This document shows positions 1 to 9,525 of a stretch of 64,000 nt of DNA, in pieces (the first letter of the stretch is position 1; the number at the start of each line of letters is the position of its first letter). The notes below the pieces were generated by a model. It was not told where the DNA came from, did not search any database, and saw only the letters and a list, made by a program, of their open reading frames with translations. The position numbers and the translations under genes were made by a program. The DNA comes from Alphaproteobacteria bacterium (GTDB lineage: Bacteria > Pseudomonadota > Alphaproteobacteria > Rhizobiales > Xanthobacteraceae), in the NCBI GenBank assembly GCA_016869215.1, contig VGEP01000002.1:1-64000 (forward strand). The letters run 5' to 3'.

Positions 1-1
1 G

Positions 2-215
2 CCGCGCGTCGCAGCGCCGCCGCAGCGCGTTGCCCCGCAGCGTCAGGCTCCGCAGCGCGCCACCCCGCAACCCCAGCAGGCCGCGCCAAGCCGCCCGGCC
101 GCACGGCCTCCCGCAAGCGCCGAGCGTCGCGAATTGCGTCAGCAGCGCATTCAGGAACGCGCCCAGCAGCAGCGTCAACCGCCTCGGCCGCGACGTCGCG
201 CAGACGACCCGCTGA
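2..215 (+). CDS. C-terminal tail of an unidentified low-complexity protein (5' end outside window, frame uncertain)
   Basis: The first 215 bases read as the end of a proline-, glutamine- and arginine-rich coding region that begins before the window. Two frames are plausible. One gives a P/Q/R-rich linker with runs such as QAPQRATPQPQQ but has no stop until base 613, well past a strong terminator. The other stops at 213-215, just before that terminator, and has about 90% G or C at third positions, but its product looks less natural. P/Q/R/A-rich protein puts G or C at first codon positions, so composition cannot decide. No domain is recognisable and no function is proposed. Confidence 0.3.
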   Translation, partial: RASQRRRSALPRSVRLRSAPPRNPSRPRQAARPHGLPQAPSVANCVSSAFRNAPSSSVNRLGRDVAQTTR

Positions 216-236
216 TTGCGGCCTTCGACATGCCGA

Positions 237-272
237 CCGGGACGGCCGAACGGCCGTCCCGGCTTTGTTTTT
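237..272 (+). terminator. Rho-independent terminator
   Basis: An 11-bp perfect stem (237-247 with 252-262) closes on a GAAC loop and is followed by CTTTGTTTTT. This is a classic intrinsic terminator for the gene entering from the left. It argues that this gene ends before base 237. Confidence 0.8.
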
Positions 273-377
273 CATCGTTCGAAATTCGATGCCGCAATTT
301 CACCCGGCGCATTGAGGGTGCGCGGCAGGCAATGCTAGGGTCCCGGCAACGCTCTCCGGAAGCCGTGGAACGCCGCC

Positions 378-884
378 ATGTGGCGCGAGTATTTGAGTTA
401 CGTCGGAACTGCCATCGCGGTCCTAAATGGCGTGCTGGCCTTCGCTATCGCAATGCTGCCCATGCGGCGCTCGGTCGCAAGATTGCGGCTGGCGGTCGCG
501 GCCCTGGCGCTCGGCGCGCTGGCCATCGGCGCGGTGTTCTACGCACGGCACCAGGGGCGCGTGCAAACCGAACAGCAGCAGACCGAGCGCCGCGACATCC
601 GCGAGCGCCTTGAAACGCTGGTGCTGGAAGGGCGCGCGCTGCTCAACCAGATCAAGGACCCGAACCGCGAATTGCCGAGCCGCCCGGCCGACGAATGGGC
701 GCAGCGCGTCGAGGTTTTCCTGAAGGACAGGCTCGGCGAGCGATTCATTCCGAAGTTCCGCAAGGAGATCACCGACCTCTACGGCGATCCCAACGTCACC
801 GCCGCGCGGCTCGCCTACTGGCGGGCGGTGCGTAACCGCGTAGTCAATCTCGAAATGATCGGCGCGGAGTTCCCGGCGCTTTGA
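378..884 (+). CDS. Hypothetical membrane protein with two N-terminal transmembrane helices
   Basis: This 168-residue protein is of no family I recognise. Residues 8-28 and about 37-55 form two hydrophobic segments with a short arginine-rich turn (MRRSVARLR). The rest, from about residue 56, is a charged, largely helical soluble domain rich in Glu and Arg (for example the run of Q, T, E and R near 62-72), likely a short coiled coil. The topology suggests an inner-membrane hairpin with a cytoplasmic or periplasmic helical tail. The ATG at 378 opens directly before the first membrane helix. It stands alone between the terminator at 237-272 and a convergent small gene. Confidence 0.6.
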   Translation: MWREYLSYVGTAIAVLNGVLAFAIAMLPMRRSVARLRLAVAALALGALAIGAVFYARHQGRVQTEQQQTERRDIRERLETLVLEGRALLNQIKDPNRELPSRPADEWAQRVEVFLKDRLGERFIPKFRKEITDLYGDPNVTAARLAYWRAVRNRVVNLEMIGAEFPAL

Positions 885-951
885 GCGTCCGCGATCCGCT
901 GCCCGAGGCCGTGCGCACCACACAGCCGGCTGCAACCGCCGTTGCGGCGGG

Positions 952-1374
952 TTATCGCCTGAGGGCGTCGGGTTGCATGATGACGCCGGTCGCACGCCCT
1001 TTGGTTTCGCCCGCGGCGTGACACGTCAGACAATCCGACTTGGTCATCCCGAACCACCACAGGCCGCCCTCGATGATCGGCCTTTGGAGGTAAAATGTGG
1101 GCAGCGGCGCAAGGCACAAGCGGACGCACTCCGCATACATCCGCCGCCCCTCGGGCGAAATGAGGTTCGGATCGGCCGTGTTGTAGGCTCGATAAAGGCC
1201 ATGGGTATTGCCGGAGCGGCAGTCCGCCCGGCATGTGGCCGTCCTGGCCGCAACACTGGTCGACTTCTTCGGTGCGGCGCTTTGCGCCTTCTTCGCCGGC
1301 TGGGCGTTCGCCAGCGTCTGCGCCTGGAACAGGACCGCGAACGATAAAGCCCCAATCAACAATCGCATCATCAT
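952..1374 (-). CDS. Small secreted cysteine-rich protein with a CXXCH (haem c-like) motif
   Basis: The protein has 140 residues from the ATG at 1374. An in-frame ATG lies further upstream at 1434, but the signal peptide (MMMRLLIGALSF... to ANA-Q near residue 25) begins at 1374. After an Ala/Lys/Ser linker, the mature part has a CRADC pair, a CVRLC pair and then CLTCH near the C-terminus. CXXCH is the covalent haem c attachment motif, so the protein could be a tiny periplasmic c-type cytochrome; alternatively the cysteines form disulfides. No distal Met or His axial ligand can be assigned with confidence. Function unknown. It converges on the membrane protein gene ending at 884. Confidence 0.6.
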   Translation of the reverse strand: MMMRLLIGALSFAVLFQAQTLANAQPAKKAQSAAPKKSTSVAARTATCRADCRSGNTHGLYRAYNTADPNLISPEGRRMYAECVRLCLAPLPTFYLQRPIIEGGLWWFGMTKSDCLTCHAAGETKGRATGVIMQPDALRR

Positions 1375-1520
1375 CGGACGCACCCGTACGGTAACAGCCG
1401 AAACGGAATTCACAGGCCGAAAATGATATTTCAACCGGGCAGTATTTCCAACCGGCCGCCCCGTCGCATTCTTCGCCCCCGAGCGGCGCTGGATGCATAG
1501 CGAGACATAGCGGACAGAAC

Positions 1521-1597
1521 TCCGGGCTCCGGTTTCTGTTTTGATGCGTTCTCTTCACGCGAAGCGGTACCCACTTCGCTTGAGAACGCTTTGGCGC
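1521..1597 (-). repeat. Dispersed intergenic repeat, family A, copy 1
   Basis: Read on the minus strand, this segment begins GCGCCAAAGCG, continues through AAGCGAAGTGGGTACCG and ACGCATCAAAACAG, and ends GGAGCCCGG. The plus strand at 6436-6514 is nearly the same sequence. It is a non-coding dispersed element of a type common between genes in Hyphomicrobiales. Confidence 0.75.
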
Positions 1598-1615
1598 CCT
1601 CCGCCGGCACCAAAC

Positions 1616-1645
1616 GACAAAACGGCCGCCCTGCGGCGGCCGTTT
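1616..1645 (-). terminator. Rho-independent terminator of pckA
   Basis: An 11-bp stem (1620-1630 with 1635-1645, core CGGCCGCC/GGCGGCCG) with a four-base loop is followed on the minus strand by TTTTG. It lies about 65 bp downstream of the pckA stop codon. Confidence 0.7.
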
Positions 1646-1708
1646 CGATTGCTATCCCAGGACTTGTGTTAACCCAGGTCTTGTTGCCAAGCCCTTGGCG
1701 CTCCCGCC

Positions 1709-3331
1709 TCACTCCGCCGCGATGCGAACCTCGGGCGCCGCCGCGCGCACTTCCGCGTCGACGTGCTGCTCGAACTTGACGAAGTTCTTCTGGAACATGC
1801 CGACGAGCTTGCGCGCGGTCTCGTCGAACGCGGCTTTGTCCTTCCAGGTCTTCATCGGATAGAGCAGGTGCGGCTCGATGCCCGGCACCGAGGTCGGCAC
1901 CGCGAAGCCGAAATACGGATCGGTGCGGAAGCTCGCGTTCTTCAGCGAGCCGTCGAGCGCGCCGGTCACCAGCGCGCGCGTCACCTTGATCGGCATGCGC
2001 CGGCCGACGCCATAGATGCCGCCGGTCCAGCCCGAGTTCACCAGCCAGCAGTCGACATTGTACTTCGCGATATATTCGCGCAGCAGGTTGCCGTACTCCT
2101 GCGGCGGGCGCGGCAGGAACGGCGCGCCGAAGCAGGTCGAGAACTCCGGCTCGACGCCGACCAGGCCCTTTTCGGTGCCCGCGACCTTCGCGGTGTAGCC
2201 GGACAGGAAGTGGTACATCGCCTGCGCCGGCGTGAGCTTGGCGATCGGCGGCATGACGCCGAAGGCGTCGGCGGCGAGGAAGACGATGTTCTTCGGATGG
2301 CTCGCCATGCCCGAGCGCGATGCGTTCGGGATGAAGTCGAGCGGATAGGCCGAGCGGGTATTCTCGGTCTTCTTGTCGCTGTCGTAGTCGGGCGCGCGCG
2401 TCTCCGGATCGAAGATCACGTTCTCGAGCACCGCGCCGAAGCGGTTGGTCGCGTCCCAGATCATCGGCTCCGCTTCCTGCGAGAGCTTGATGGTCTTGGC
2501 GTAGCAGCCGCCTTCGAAATTGAAGATGCCGTCCGGCGACCAGCCGGTTTCGTCGTCGCCGATCAGCACGCGGTTCGGATCGGCCGAAAGCGTGGTCTTG
2601 CCGGTGCCGGACAGGCCGAAGAACAGCGCGCTTTCCTTACCGTCCTTCGAGACGTTCGCCGAGCAGTGCATCGGCATGACGCCCTTCGCCGGCAGATAGA
2701 AGTTGAGGGTCGTGAACACCGACTTCTTCATCTCGCCCGCATAGGACGAGCCGCAGATCAGGACGATCTTGCGGGTGAAGTCGATGGCCACCATCGTGTC
2801 GGAACCGTCGCGGCCGCCGTGACGCTTGGCGTCGGGGCGGAACGACGGCATGTCGACGATGGTCATCTCCGGCATGAATTGCGCGAGCTCGGAGCGCTCC
2901 GGCCGGATCAGAAGCTGGCGGATGAACAGCGAGTGCCAGGCGAGCTCGGTGAACACGCGCACCTTGATGCGGTGCTTCGGGTCCGCACCGCCGTAGAGGT
3001 CCTGCACATAGAGCTGCTTGCCCTTCGCGTGCGTGAGGAAGTCGTTGTAGAGCAGCACGAACTGCGCCGGCGTCATCTTCCGGTTGCCGTCCCACCAGAC
3101 CGAGTTTTCCGTCAGCGCATCGCAGACCGTGTGCTTGTCCTTCGGCGAGCGGCCGGTGTGATGGCCGGTCTCCGCGCAGAGCGCACCGCCCGCGACGATC
3201 TCGGCCTCGCCGTTGCGGATCGCATGCTCGTAAAGCGGCGCTTCGAGCAGGTTCCAGTGCAACGCGGAAACGTCGCTGAAGCCGAACTTGTCGGCGCCGA
3301 AAGCCGAATTGCGCAGACCGGTTTCTTTCAC
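1709..3331 (-). CDS. pckA: Phosphoenolpyruvate carboxykinase (ATP)
   Basis: The enzyme converts oxaloacetate and ATP to phosphoenolpyruvate, ADP and CO2, the first committed step of gluconeogenesis, in the cytoplasm. The 540-residue length matches the ATP-dependent family. Visible signatures are the RSPKDKH segment near residue 61, the P-loop GLSGTGKTT at 239-247 and the following acidic pair in IGDDETGW at 257-264. The ATG at 3331 follows a purine-rich AGGAGG-type site (GAGGAGGATT on the minus strand). Its nearness to chvI/chvG is typical of Hyphomicrobiales, and in relatives ChvI is reported to affect pckA expression. A terminator lies downstream at 1616-1645. Confidence 0.97.
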   Translation of the reverse strand: MKETGLRNSAFGADKFGFSDVSALHWNLLEAPLYEHAIRNGEAEIVAGGALCAETGHHTGRSPKDKHTVCDALTENSVWWDGNRKMTPAQFVLLYNDFLTHAKGKQLYVQDLYGGADPKHRIKVRVFTELAWHSLFIRQLLIRPERSELAQFMPEMTIVDMPSFRPDAKRHGGRDGSDTMVAIDFTRKIVLICGSSYAGEMKKSVFTTLNFYLPAKGVMPMHCSANVSKDGKESALFFGLSGTGKTTLSADPNRVLIGDDETGWSPDGIFNFEGGCYAKTIKLSQEAEPMIWDATNRFGAVLENVIFDPETRAPDYDSDKKTENTRSAYPLDFIPNASRSGMASHPKNIVFLAADAFGVMPPIAKLTPAQAMYHFLSGYTAKVAGTEKGLVGVEPEFSTCFGAPFLPRPPQEYGNLLREYIAKYNVDCWLVNSGWTGGIYGVGRRMPIKVTRALVTGALDGSLKNASFRTDPYFGFAVPTSVPGIEPHLLYPMKTWKDKAAFDETARKLVGMFQKNFVKFEQHVDAEVRAAAPEVRIAAE

Positions 3332-3621
3332 GGAAAATCCTCCTCACGCCTCCGGCCGCAACCTGCGCCCGGAATCTCCCCGAAACGGCCGCCCCCGGGA
3401 CGGCTCTTGAGCGACAATGCCCCTCAACTCTCAACCGGATTTGGGCGACCTATAGTCGCGAAACCGCCGCCTGCCAAGACCATTCCGGCGCATGAGAACA
3501 TCGGAGAACGCGCTCTTGATCTTCATCAATGCGCGGCGTGCGGCACGGCTCGCGGGTAAGGTTACCGCCGCGACCGCCGCTGCGCTGCAATATCGCCGAC
3601 GGCGGCCCGACGGCTGTCCCG

Positions 3622-4641
3622 CTAATCCACAACGCCCTTCGACACGAGCCACTTCTGGATCAACTCGGCGATCGCGCCGTTGTTCTTGTCCTGCATCAGC
3701 ATGTGGGAATTGCCCTTGATACCGACGTCGGGAAGGTTGACCCAGTCGGCGGTACCGCCGGCCGCCTTGATGGCATCGCCGTATGCCATGTCGAGCTTCT
3801 TGAAGTGCGACCAGCGCGGATGCTGGTCCACGTAGTCGCCAAAAATCTGCAGCACCGGGACGCCCTTGAGCTTCGGCGCGTTGGCGATGTTGCCCGGGCT
3901 CGCAGCCTCCACCGCGACGATGGCCTTGAACTTGTCGGGCCGCTGCTCGGCAACCTGGAAGCCGAACGTGCCGCCCTGGCTATGCGCGAGCAGCACGCAG
4001 GGGCAAATCTTGTCGACCAGTTCGAGATACGCCGCGACGATGGCCTTGTCGGTGGACAGCCAGCGCGGCACCGACTGCTTCATGTAGTTGTCGTAGGCTT
4101 CGGCCGGGAACGCGCTGCCGGGAAGGAGCCTGCGCTTGGCTGGGTCGGAATTCCACGACCCCGCGCCGTCACCGATGCGGAAGCGCTCGTACGGATCCTG
4201 GTAGGTCAGGAAGATCGGCTGATCGGTCCACACGTCCGGATTGGCAAAGCCCGCGCGGCCGCGCTCGACCGCATCGGACACGTAGGTGTCCCAGCCGAAG
4301 CGCACGAACATGTTGAGCCAGCCCTCGCGGCCGTCCGGCGTGCTTTCGTAGGTGACGCCGGTGAGCCCGCCGCCGTGCCACATCAACAGCGGATATTTCC
4401 CTTTCTTGTTCTTCGGCTGGAAAAACTGAACGTACATCTGCTCGACCATGTACTGGCCGTTCGGATCGAGCTTGGTCAGCGGGCCGCCGGGCTGGCGCTG
4501 GATCGTCCGCACCTCCTTGCCCTTGACCTCGGCGATGCGGCCGCCGACGTGGAACGAGCCCATGCCGCGCAGCACGATGTCGTTTGCAGATGCGGGAACG
4601 GCAAGCAGCGTCAACAGCGACGCGAACAGCAGACGGCGCAT
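3622..4641 (-). CDS. Secreted alpha/beta hydrolase (esterase-like)
   Basis: This is a 339-residue protein with a clear signal peptide (MRRLLFASLLTLLAVPASA, cleavage near residue 19). The oxyanion region is MWHGGG near 88-93. The nucleophile elbow AHSQGG places the catalytic serine at residue 221, and a C-terminal GNSHM places the likely catalytic histidine at 313. The aspartate is probably in the IFGDY segment near 267-270. These define an exported serine hydrolase of the alpha/beta fold; its ester or amide substrate cannot be read from the sequence. It lies in the same direction as pckA with a gap of about 290 bp (3332-3621), in which I see no gene or strong signal. Confidence 0.85.
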   Translation of the reverse strand: MRRLLFASLLTLLAVPASANDIVLRGMGSFHVGGRIAEVKGKEVRTIQRQPGGPLTKLDPNGQYMVEQMYVQFFQPKNKKGKYPLLMWHGGGLTGVTYESTPDGREGWLNMFVRFGWDTYVSDAVERGRAGFANPDVWTDQPIFLTYQDPYERFRIGDGAGSWNSDPAKRRLLPGSAFPAEAYDNYMKQSVPRWLSTDKAIVAAYLELVDKICPCVLLAHSQGGTFGFQVAEQRPDKFKAIVAVEAASPGNIANAPKLKGVPVLQIFGDYVDQHPRWSHFKKLDMAYGDAIKAAGGTADWVNLPDVGIKGNSHMLMQDKNNGAIAELIQKWLVSKGVVD

Positions 4642-4740
4642 GGAATCCTCCCCAACTTGAAATTGTCGTTGCCGGAGAGTCTGCCGCAGCGGCGGCGCGC
4701 GCGTCCATCCGTGGGCAGCGGTGGGCAGTCGCGAAAAATG

Positions 4741-5463
4741 TCAGGCGGCGCGCGCCTGGTCGGCGAGTTGCTTGAGCACCGCGCGCAGCACGCCGGGCTG
4801 GGTCACGCGCTGGGGGAACGGCAGCCGCAATCCCGTCCGCTCGCATTGCAGGTCGAGCCCTTCCGGATCGCAGCCGACGCAGCGCCACGCGCCGTCCGGC
4901 GCGCCGAGCAGCTTCGTGGCATAGAGTCGGCAGGTTTCGGCGTGGTCGGCGTTCATGTGCTCGATTGCCTCGGTCTCTGCGGCGATCATTGCCTCTGCGC
5001 CTGACAGGTCGGTCAGCAGATCGGCCGGCGCAAGATCGACGATGCGCCCGAAGCCCGCGACCAGATGCGCGCCCTTGAGCTTGATTTCGTAGAACGCAAA
5101 GTCGGCGAAGTCCGCAAACATTTCGGCCTCGGGCTGCTGCGCGAGATAGCGCCGCCGCGCGTCGGGATTGCCGCTGACTGCGGCCGTGCCCATCAACATC
5201 ACGCGCGCGCCCTGCAGCGGATCGCCCTCCTTGCGCTCGTCCAGCATCAGCGAAACGCGCGAGTCGGCGAGAATGTTCTTTGTGTGCACCGCCAGCCGCG
5301 AGATCAGCAGCAGCGGCGAACCATCGGCCGCGGCCGCGACGTTGACGAGGGAGCAGTAAGGATCGCCGCTGCCGGTCATCAACGTGCCGAGCGCGCCCGA
5401 ACGGGCCTCCCGCATCAGCTTTTTGGCGCTGGTCTTGGGATCGAAGTCGGCCGTGGGCTTCAT
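4741..5463 (-). CDS. HugZ-like haem-utilisation / pyridoxamine 5'-phosphate oxidase-fold protein
   Basis: The 240-residue protein has an N-terminal split-barrel domain of the pyridoxamine-phosphate oxidase type, starting at [13 protein letters not shown], with strands around 30-130. It also has a C-terminal helical domain of the DUF2470 type with [11 protein letters not shown] near residue 167. This two-domain layout is that of the HugZ family, which binds haem or flavin and in some bacteria degrades haem. No haem uptake genes are nearby, so the substrate stays open. It starts at 5463 and is divergent from chvI, sharing a 248-bp promoter region (5464-5711) in which I see no clear operator. 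Confidence 0.8.
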   Translation of the reverse strand: MKPTADFDPKTSAKKLMREARSGALGTLMTGSGDPYCSLVNVAAAADGSPLLLISRLAVHTKNILADSRVSLMLDERKEGDPLQGARVMLMGTAAVSGNPDARRRYLAQQPEAEMFADFADFAFYEIKLKGAHLVAGFGRIVDLAPADLLTDLSGAEAMIAAETEAIEHMNADHAETCRLYATKLLGAPDGAWRCVGCDPEGLDLQCERTGLRLPFPQRVTQPGVLRAVLKQLADQARAA

Positions 5464-5711
5464 ATCGGGATTGCGCTCCCCATATCGTGATCGATGGCGC
5501 AGGTTTGCACTCCAACCCGATCGCAGACCGGCCGCAAGTGCACTGCCGGCAATTCACTTGGAATTGCTCTCGCCCGCCGGCCGGCAAGGGGTCCGTCAGC
5601 CTCGCCAAAGGATTGACGAATCACGTATTTGTCGAAGGCCTGTCACATTTCGGCCTAGCTTTGCAGGCTTCAAATTCGGTGGGAATTGAACCGCTACGGG
5701 GAACCGGGCTT

Positions 5712-6413
5712 ATGCCGACCATCGCTCTCGTCGACGATGACCGCAACATCCTGACCTCGGTTTCCATCGCCCTGGAGGCCGAGGGCTACCGGATCATGAC
5801 CTACACCGACGGGGCCTCGGCGCTGGAAGGGTTCAAGACCTCGCCGCCCGACCTCGCCATCCTCGACATCAAGATGCCGCGCATGGACGGAATGGAGCTG
5901 CTCCGCCGCCTGCGCCAGAAGACCGATATGCCGGTGATCTTCCTCACCTCCAAGGACGAGGAGATCGACGAGCTGTTCGGCCTGAAAATGGGCGCCGACG
6001 ACTTCATCCGCAAACCGTTCTCGCAACGGCTGCTGGTCGAGCGCGTCAAGTCGGTGCTGCGCCGCGCGACGCCCAAGGACGGCAATGCGGCCCCGAAGGA
6101 GCCCGACATCAAGGCGCTGGAACGCGGGCAGCTGCGGATGGACCCGGAACGGCACACCTGCACCTGGAAGGGCGAAGCGGTGACGCTCACCGTCACCGAA
6201 TTCCTCATCCTGCAGGCGCTCGCCGCGCGTTCCGGCGTGGTCAAGAGCCGCAACGCGCTGATGGACGCCGCCTACGACGACCAGGTCTATGTCGACGACC
6301 GCACCATCGACAGCCACATCAAGCGGTTGCGCAAGAAGTTCAAGGCGGTCGACGACGACTTCGACATGATCGAAACGCTGTACGGCGTCGGCTACCGTTT
6401 CAAGGAAGATTGA
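5712..6413 (+). CDS. chvI: ChvI-type two-component response regulator
   Basis: This 233-residue OmpR-class regulator has a receiver domain with the acidic cluster D8-D10, phosphoacceptor D52 in [11 protein letters not shown]79 and K101. A C-terminal winged-helix domain begins near 130 and includes [16 protein letters not shown]. The frame is open further upstream, but the ATG at 5712 fits the receiver start exactly. It pairs with ChvG downstream. In Agrobacterium, Sinorhizobium and Brucella the ChvG-ChvI (ExoS-ChvI, BvrS-BvrR) system responds to acidity and envelope stress and controls exopolysaccharide and outer-membrane genes. A 205-bp gap holding a dispersed repeat separates it from chvG. 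Confidence 0.95.
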   Translation: MPTIALVDDDRNILTSVSIALEAEGYRIMTYTDGASALEGFKTSPPDLAILDIKMPRMDGMELLRRLRQKTDMPVIFLTSKDEEIDELFGLKMGADDFIRKPFSQRLLVERVKSVLRRATPKDGNAAPKEPDIKALERGQLRMDPERHTCTWKGEAVTLTVTEFLILQALAARSGVVKSRNALMDAAYDDQVYVDDRTIDSHIKRLRKKFKAVDDDFDMIETLYGVGYRFKED

Positions 6414-6435
6414 CGGGGGCCTCCCCCGGTGCGCT

Positions 6436-6534
6436 GCGCCAAAGCGCTTTCGAGCGAAGCGGGGACCGGTTCGCATGAAGAAAACGCGTCAAAACAAGAG
6501 AAACTGGAGCCCGGCTTTGATTTCATCAAAGCCG
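6436..6534 (+). repeat. Dispersed intergenic repeat, family A, copy 2, with trailing hairpin
   Basis: Bases 6436-6514 repeat the element at 1521-1597 in the opposite orientation. It is followed by a perfect hairpin, GGCTTTGAT-TTC-ATCAAAGCC (6514-6534). It lies between chvI and chvG, so the chvI transcript probably folds here. It could attenuate or stabilise the mRNA. Confidence 0.75.
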
Positions 6535-6618
6535 AAAAGGCTCTAGAATATCGGGCGTGCCCCGTTGGTGTTCCGACCGGGGCGCGCGAGGGGCACACGA
6601 TAGACGGCAGCGACCCCA

Positions 6619-8466
6619 TTGCTCGACAAGACATCCGAAGCCACGACACGACCCGCCGAGACCGCGCGTCCCGACGACCGTGAGCTGCGCGCGAGGACCG
6701 GCGCGTTCGCCAACCTGCCGCGGCGGATCGCACGGGTCTACGTCGACCGGGGCGTCGGCGGCGTGGCGCGGCGGGCGTGGGATTTCTTCGTCAATCAAAG
6801 CTTTTCGAGCCTGACGCGGCGCATCGTCTTTCTCAACGTCGCCGGACTGCTCGCGCTTGTCATCGGCATTCTTTACCTCTCGCAGTTCCGCGCCGGCCTG
6901 ATCGACGCGCGCGTGCAGAGTCTCGTGGTTCAAGGCGAGATCATCGCCGGCGCGATCGCGGCCTCCGGCACCGCCGACACCTACGGCACGGTGATCGATC
7001 CCGACCGGCTGCTCGAATTGCAGCCGGGAGAAAACTACGGCCCGATCGACGAGGGCCTGAGCGGACTTGAATTCTCGATCAATCCCGAGCGCGTGGCGCC
7101 GGTGCTGCGCCGCCTGATCTCGCCGACCAAGACGCGCGCGCGCATCTACGACCGCAACGGCTATCTGATCCTGGACAGCCAGAACGTCTATATCCCCGGC
7201 GAAGTGCTGCGCTTCGAACTGCCGCCGCCGACCGAAACGAGGCCCGGTGTGCTGCGGCGCGCCTGGAATCAGTTCCGCGCCTGGCTCGGCCGCGGTGACT
7301 TGCCGATCTATCGCGAGCTCGGGCCCGCCGACGGCAAGGACTATCCGGAGGTCGCGCAGGCCTTGCTCGGCGCCAAGAGCGCATCGATGGTGCGCGTCAA
7401 CGACCGCGGCGAGGTGATCGTGTCGGTCGCGGTGCCGGTGCAGCGATTCCGTGCCGTGCGCGGCGCACTCCTGCTGTCGACGCAAGGCAGCGACATCAAC
7501 CAGTCGGTCGAGGCGGAACGGCTGCAGATCGTCAAGCTGTTCGTGATCCTGCTCGGCGTGATGGTGGTGCTGTCGATCCTGTTGGCCGGCACGATCGCGG
7601 GCCCGGTGCGGCGGCTTGCCGAAGGCGCGGAGCGCGTGCGCCATCGCATCCGCTCGCGCGTTGAAATTCCGGACTTCACCGCACGCGGCGACGAGATCGG
7701 CGATTTATCCGGCGCGCTGCGCGACATGACCAGCGCACTCTATCGGCGCATCGAGGCCATCGAGCGGTTCGCGGCCGACGTCGCGCACGAGCTGAAGAAC
7801 CCGCTCACCTCGCTGCGGTCCGCGGTCGAGACCTTGCCGTTGGCCAAGACCCCCGAGAGCCGCAGCCGGCTGCTGGAGGTCATTCAGCACGACGTCAAAC
7901 GGCTCGACCGGCTGATCTCCGACATCTCCGACGCCAGCCGGCTCGACGCCGAATTGCAGCGCAACGAAATGGCGCCGGTCGACCTGGACAAGCTGCTCAA
8001 GACCGTGGTGACGATCCAGAACGAAACCCGCCGGGAGCATGGCGCGCAGGTATCGCTGACGTTCGAGGGCGGTGGAGCGGCGGCCTTCGTCGTTCCCGGA
8101 AACGATTCCCGGCTCGGCCAGGTGGTGGACAATCTGATCGATAACGCGCGCTCCTTTGCGCCGGACGACAGCACGGTCCGCGTCACCTGCCGCCGGCTGC
8201 GCGAAGAAATCGAGATCGTGATCGACGACGACGGTCCGGGAATCCGGCCTGAGGCCTTCGACAAGATCTTCGAGCGCTTCTACACCGACCGTCCGCACCA
8301 GGGCTTCGGTCAGAACTCCGGACTCGGTCTGTCGATCTCCAAGCAGATCGTCGATGCCCACGGCGGCCGCCTGTGGGCCGAGAACCGCACCGCTCTGCCG
8401 GCCGCCGGTGGCGAGCCGCCGCCGGTGCTGGGCGCGCGTTTCGTGGTCCGCCTGCCGACGCTCTGA
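6619..8466 (+). CDS. chvG: ChvG-type sensor histidine kinase
   Basis: This is a 615-residue inner-membrane kinase and the sensor partner of ChvI. A transmembrane segment lies near 73-91, followed by a periplasmic sensor region to about 300 and a second helix near 310-332. A HAMP linker follows, then the dimerisation motif AHELKNPLTSLR with phosphoacceptor H390, and an HATPase domain with the N box DNLIDNA, DDDGPGI and GLGLSISKQI. The annotated start is a TTG at 6619 with only a weak ribosome site, so a slightly later start is possible. Its stop overlaps the hprK start by one base, indicating translational coupling between the two-component system and the PTS branch. Confidence 0.94.
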   Translation: MLDKTSEATTRPAETARPDDRELRARTGAFANLPRRIARVYVDRGVGGVARRAWDFFVNQSFSSLTRRIVFLNVAGLLALVIGILYLSQFRAGLIDARVQSLVVQGEIIAGAIAASGTADTYGTVIDPDRLLELQPGENYGPIDEGLSGLEFSINPERVAPVLRRLISPTKTRARIYDRNGYLILDSQNVYIPGEVLRFELPPPTETRPGVLRRAWNQFRAWLGRGDLPIYRELGPADGKDYPEVAQALLGAKSASMVRVNDRGEVIVSVAVPVQRFRAVRGALLLSTQGSDINQSVEAERLQIVKLFVILLGVMVVLSILLAGTIAGPVRRLAEGAERVRHRIRSRVEIPDFTARGDEIGDLSGALRDMTSALYRRIEAIERFAADVAHELKNPLTSLRSAVETLPLAKTPESRSRLLEVIQHDVKRLDRLISDISDASRLDAELQRNEMAPVDLDKLLKTVVTIQNETRREHGAQVSLTFEGGGAAAFVVPGNDSRLGQVVDNLIDNARSFAPDDSTVRVTCRRLREEIEIVIDDDGPGIRPEAFDKIFERFYTDRPHQGFGQNSGLGLSISKQIVDAHGGRLWAENRTALPAAGGEPPPVLGARFVVRLPTL

Positions 8467-8918
8467 TGTCCAGACCGACAATTCATGCTTCCGCAGTCTT
8501 GACCGGCGTGCGCGCAGTGTTGATCCGGGGGCCGTCAGGCTCCGGCAAATCCCGGCTGGCGCTCGCACTGATGCACGAGGCGGCGCAAGGCGGGCTTCCG
8601 CTGGCGCGTCTGGTTGCGGACGACCGCGCCTTCGTCGAGCCCGCGCACGGCCGCCTGCTGGTTCGCCCGGCGCCCGAACTGGCCGGCCTGATCGAGGTGC
8701 GCGGGATCGGAATCGTGCGTGTGCCGCACGAACCGGTCGCCGTTGCCGGCCTGATTGTCGACCTTGGCCTGGCTGCGGCCGAGCGGCTCCCTGACCCCAA
8801 TCAAATGGCGTCGATCGAGGGCATCACCCTGCCGCGACTTGCCGTCGCAGACGGCACGGACCCCCTGCCGGTGCTTCTGGCGTGGCTTCGAACCGTCGGC
8901 TGGCTGCGGCGATTTTGA
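8466..8918 (+). CDS. hprK: HPr kinase/phosphorylase, short alphaproteobacterial form
   Basis: The 150-residue protein phosphorylates, and in full-length relatives also dephosphorylates, the regulatory serine of HPr. The Walker A motif GPSGSGKS is at 22-29, and the region with VADDRAFVEP corresponds to the catalytic/Walker B segment. It lacks the N-terminal domain of Firmicutes HprK, which is normal in Alphaproteobacteria. The ATG at 8466 overlaps the chvG stop (TGATG). Downstream come EIIA and HPr, forming the regulatory PTS of this order, with no sugar permease here. The gene most likely links phosphate and carbon status to ChvG/ChvI output. Confidence 0.93.
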   Translation: MSRPTIHASAVLTGVRAVLIRGPSGSGKSRLALALMHEAAQGGLPLARLVADDRAFVEPAHGRLLVRPAPELAGLIEVRGIGIVRVPHEPVAVAGLIVDLGLAAAERLPDPNQMASIEGITLPRLAVADGTDPLPVLLAWLRTVGWLRRF

Positions 8919-9117
8919 CCAGCCAAGCCACTGAAAATCCGGTAGCGAATACCGATATTGGCGAGTGGAATCCGGGGCGGCGAACGGCGGGAACCGGCCC
9001 GTTTACCGCAATGCAGCATTGCCTTAAAATCGCAGTCCAAGCCCTTGAAGTCGGGCTTTGGACGGTCATTATTGTGGCCCTTTCGTGCGGCGCAACCGCG
9101 TCTGCCGGGATTTCCCG

Positions 9118-9525
9118 ATGATCGGTCTCGTTCTCGTTACCCACGGGCGGCTCGCCGTCGAGTTTCGCTCGGCGTTGGAGCACGTGGTCGGTCCGCAGAA
9201 GCAGATCGAAGCGGTGATGATCGGGCCCGACGACGACGTCGAGCAGCGCCGCAAGGACATTATCGAGGCGGTCAAGCGCGTCGACACCGGCCAGGGCGTC
9301 GCCATCCTCACCGACATGTTCGGCGGCACGCCGTCGAACCTCGCCATCTCCTGCATGGGCCAGCCCAACGTCGAAGTGCTCGCCGGCATCAACATGCCGA
9401 TGCTGGTGAAGATCGCCAAGATTCGCGGCTATACGCCGTTGGAAGAGGCCGTCACGGAGGCCCAGACCGCCGGCCGCAAGTACGTCACCATCGCCAGCCG
9501 TGTGCTCGCCGGCACCGGCAAATGA
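9118..9525 (+). CDS. PTS EIIA component of the mannose family (regulatory)
   Basis: This 135-residue cytoplasmic protein starts MIGLVLVTHG, placing the phosphorylated histidine at residue 9. LTDMFGGTPSNLA near 61-73 is the mannose-family EIIA signature. In Hyphomicrobiales this protein takes phosphate from HPr but has no EIIB/EIIC partner nearby, so it is read as a regulatory phosphoacceptor rather than a transporter part. A 199-bp gap separates it from hprK. Its stop codon overlaps the ptsH start (ATGA), so EIIA and HPr are co-translated. Confidence 0.92.
   Translation: MIGLVLVTHGRLAVEFRSALEHVVGPQKQIEAVMIGPDDDVEQRRKDIIEAVKRVDTGQGVAILTDMFGGTPSNLAISCMGQPNVEVLAGINMPMLVKIAKIRGYTPLEEAVTEAQTAGRKYVTIASRVLAGTGK

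Noticed and set aside
134-613. An extended frame from the left-end gene running past 237-272
   Set aside because: It passes through a strong terminator and overlaps the membrane protein gene in another frame, and the sequence after base 237 is not protein-like.
1763-3559. A 598-codon open frame opposite pckA, and similar long antisense frames elsewhere (for example 30070-31884 opposite the antiporter and 10028-11467 opposite ahcY)
   Set aside because: These arise from the strong G/C bias at third positions on the true strand. Their products are low-complexity Arg/Ala/His-rich chains with no family features.
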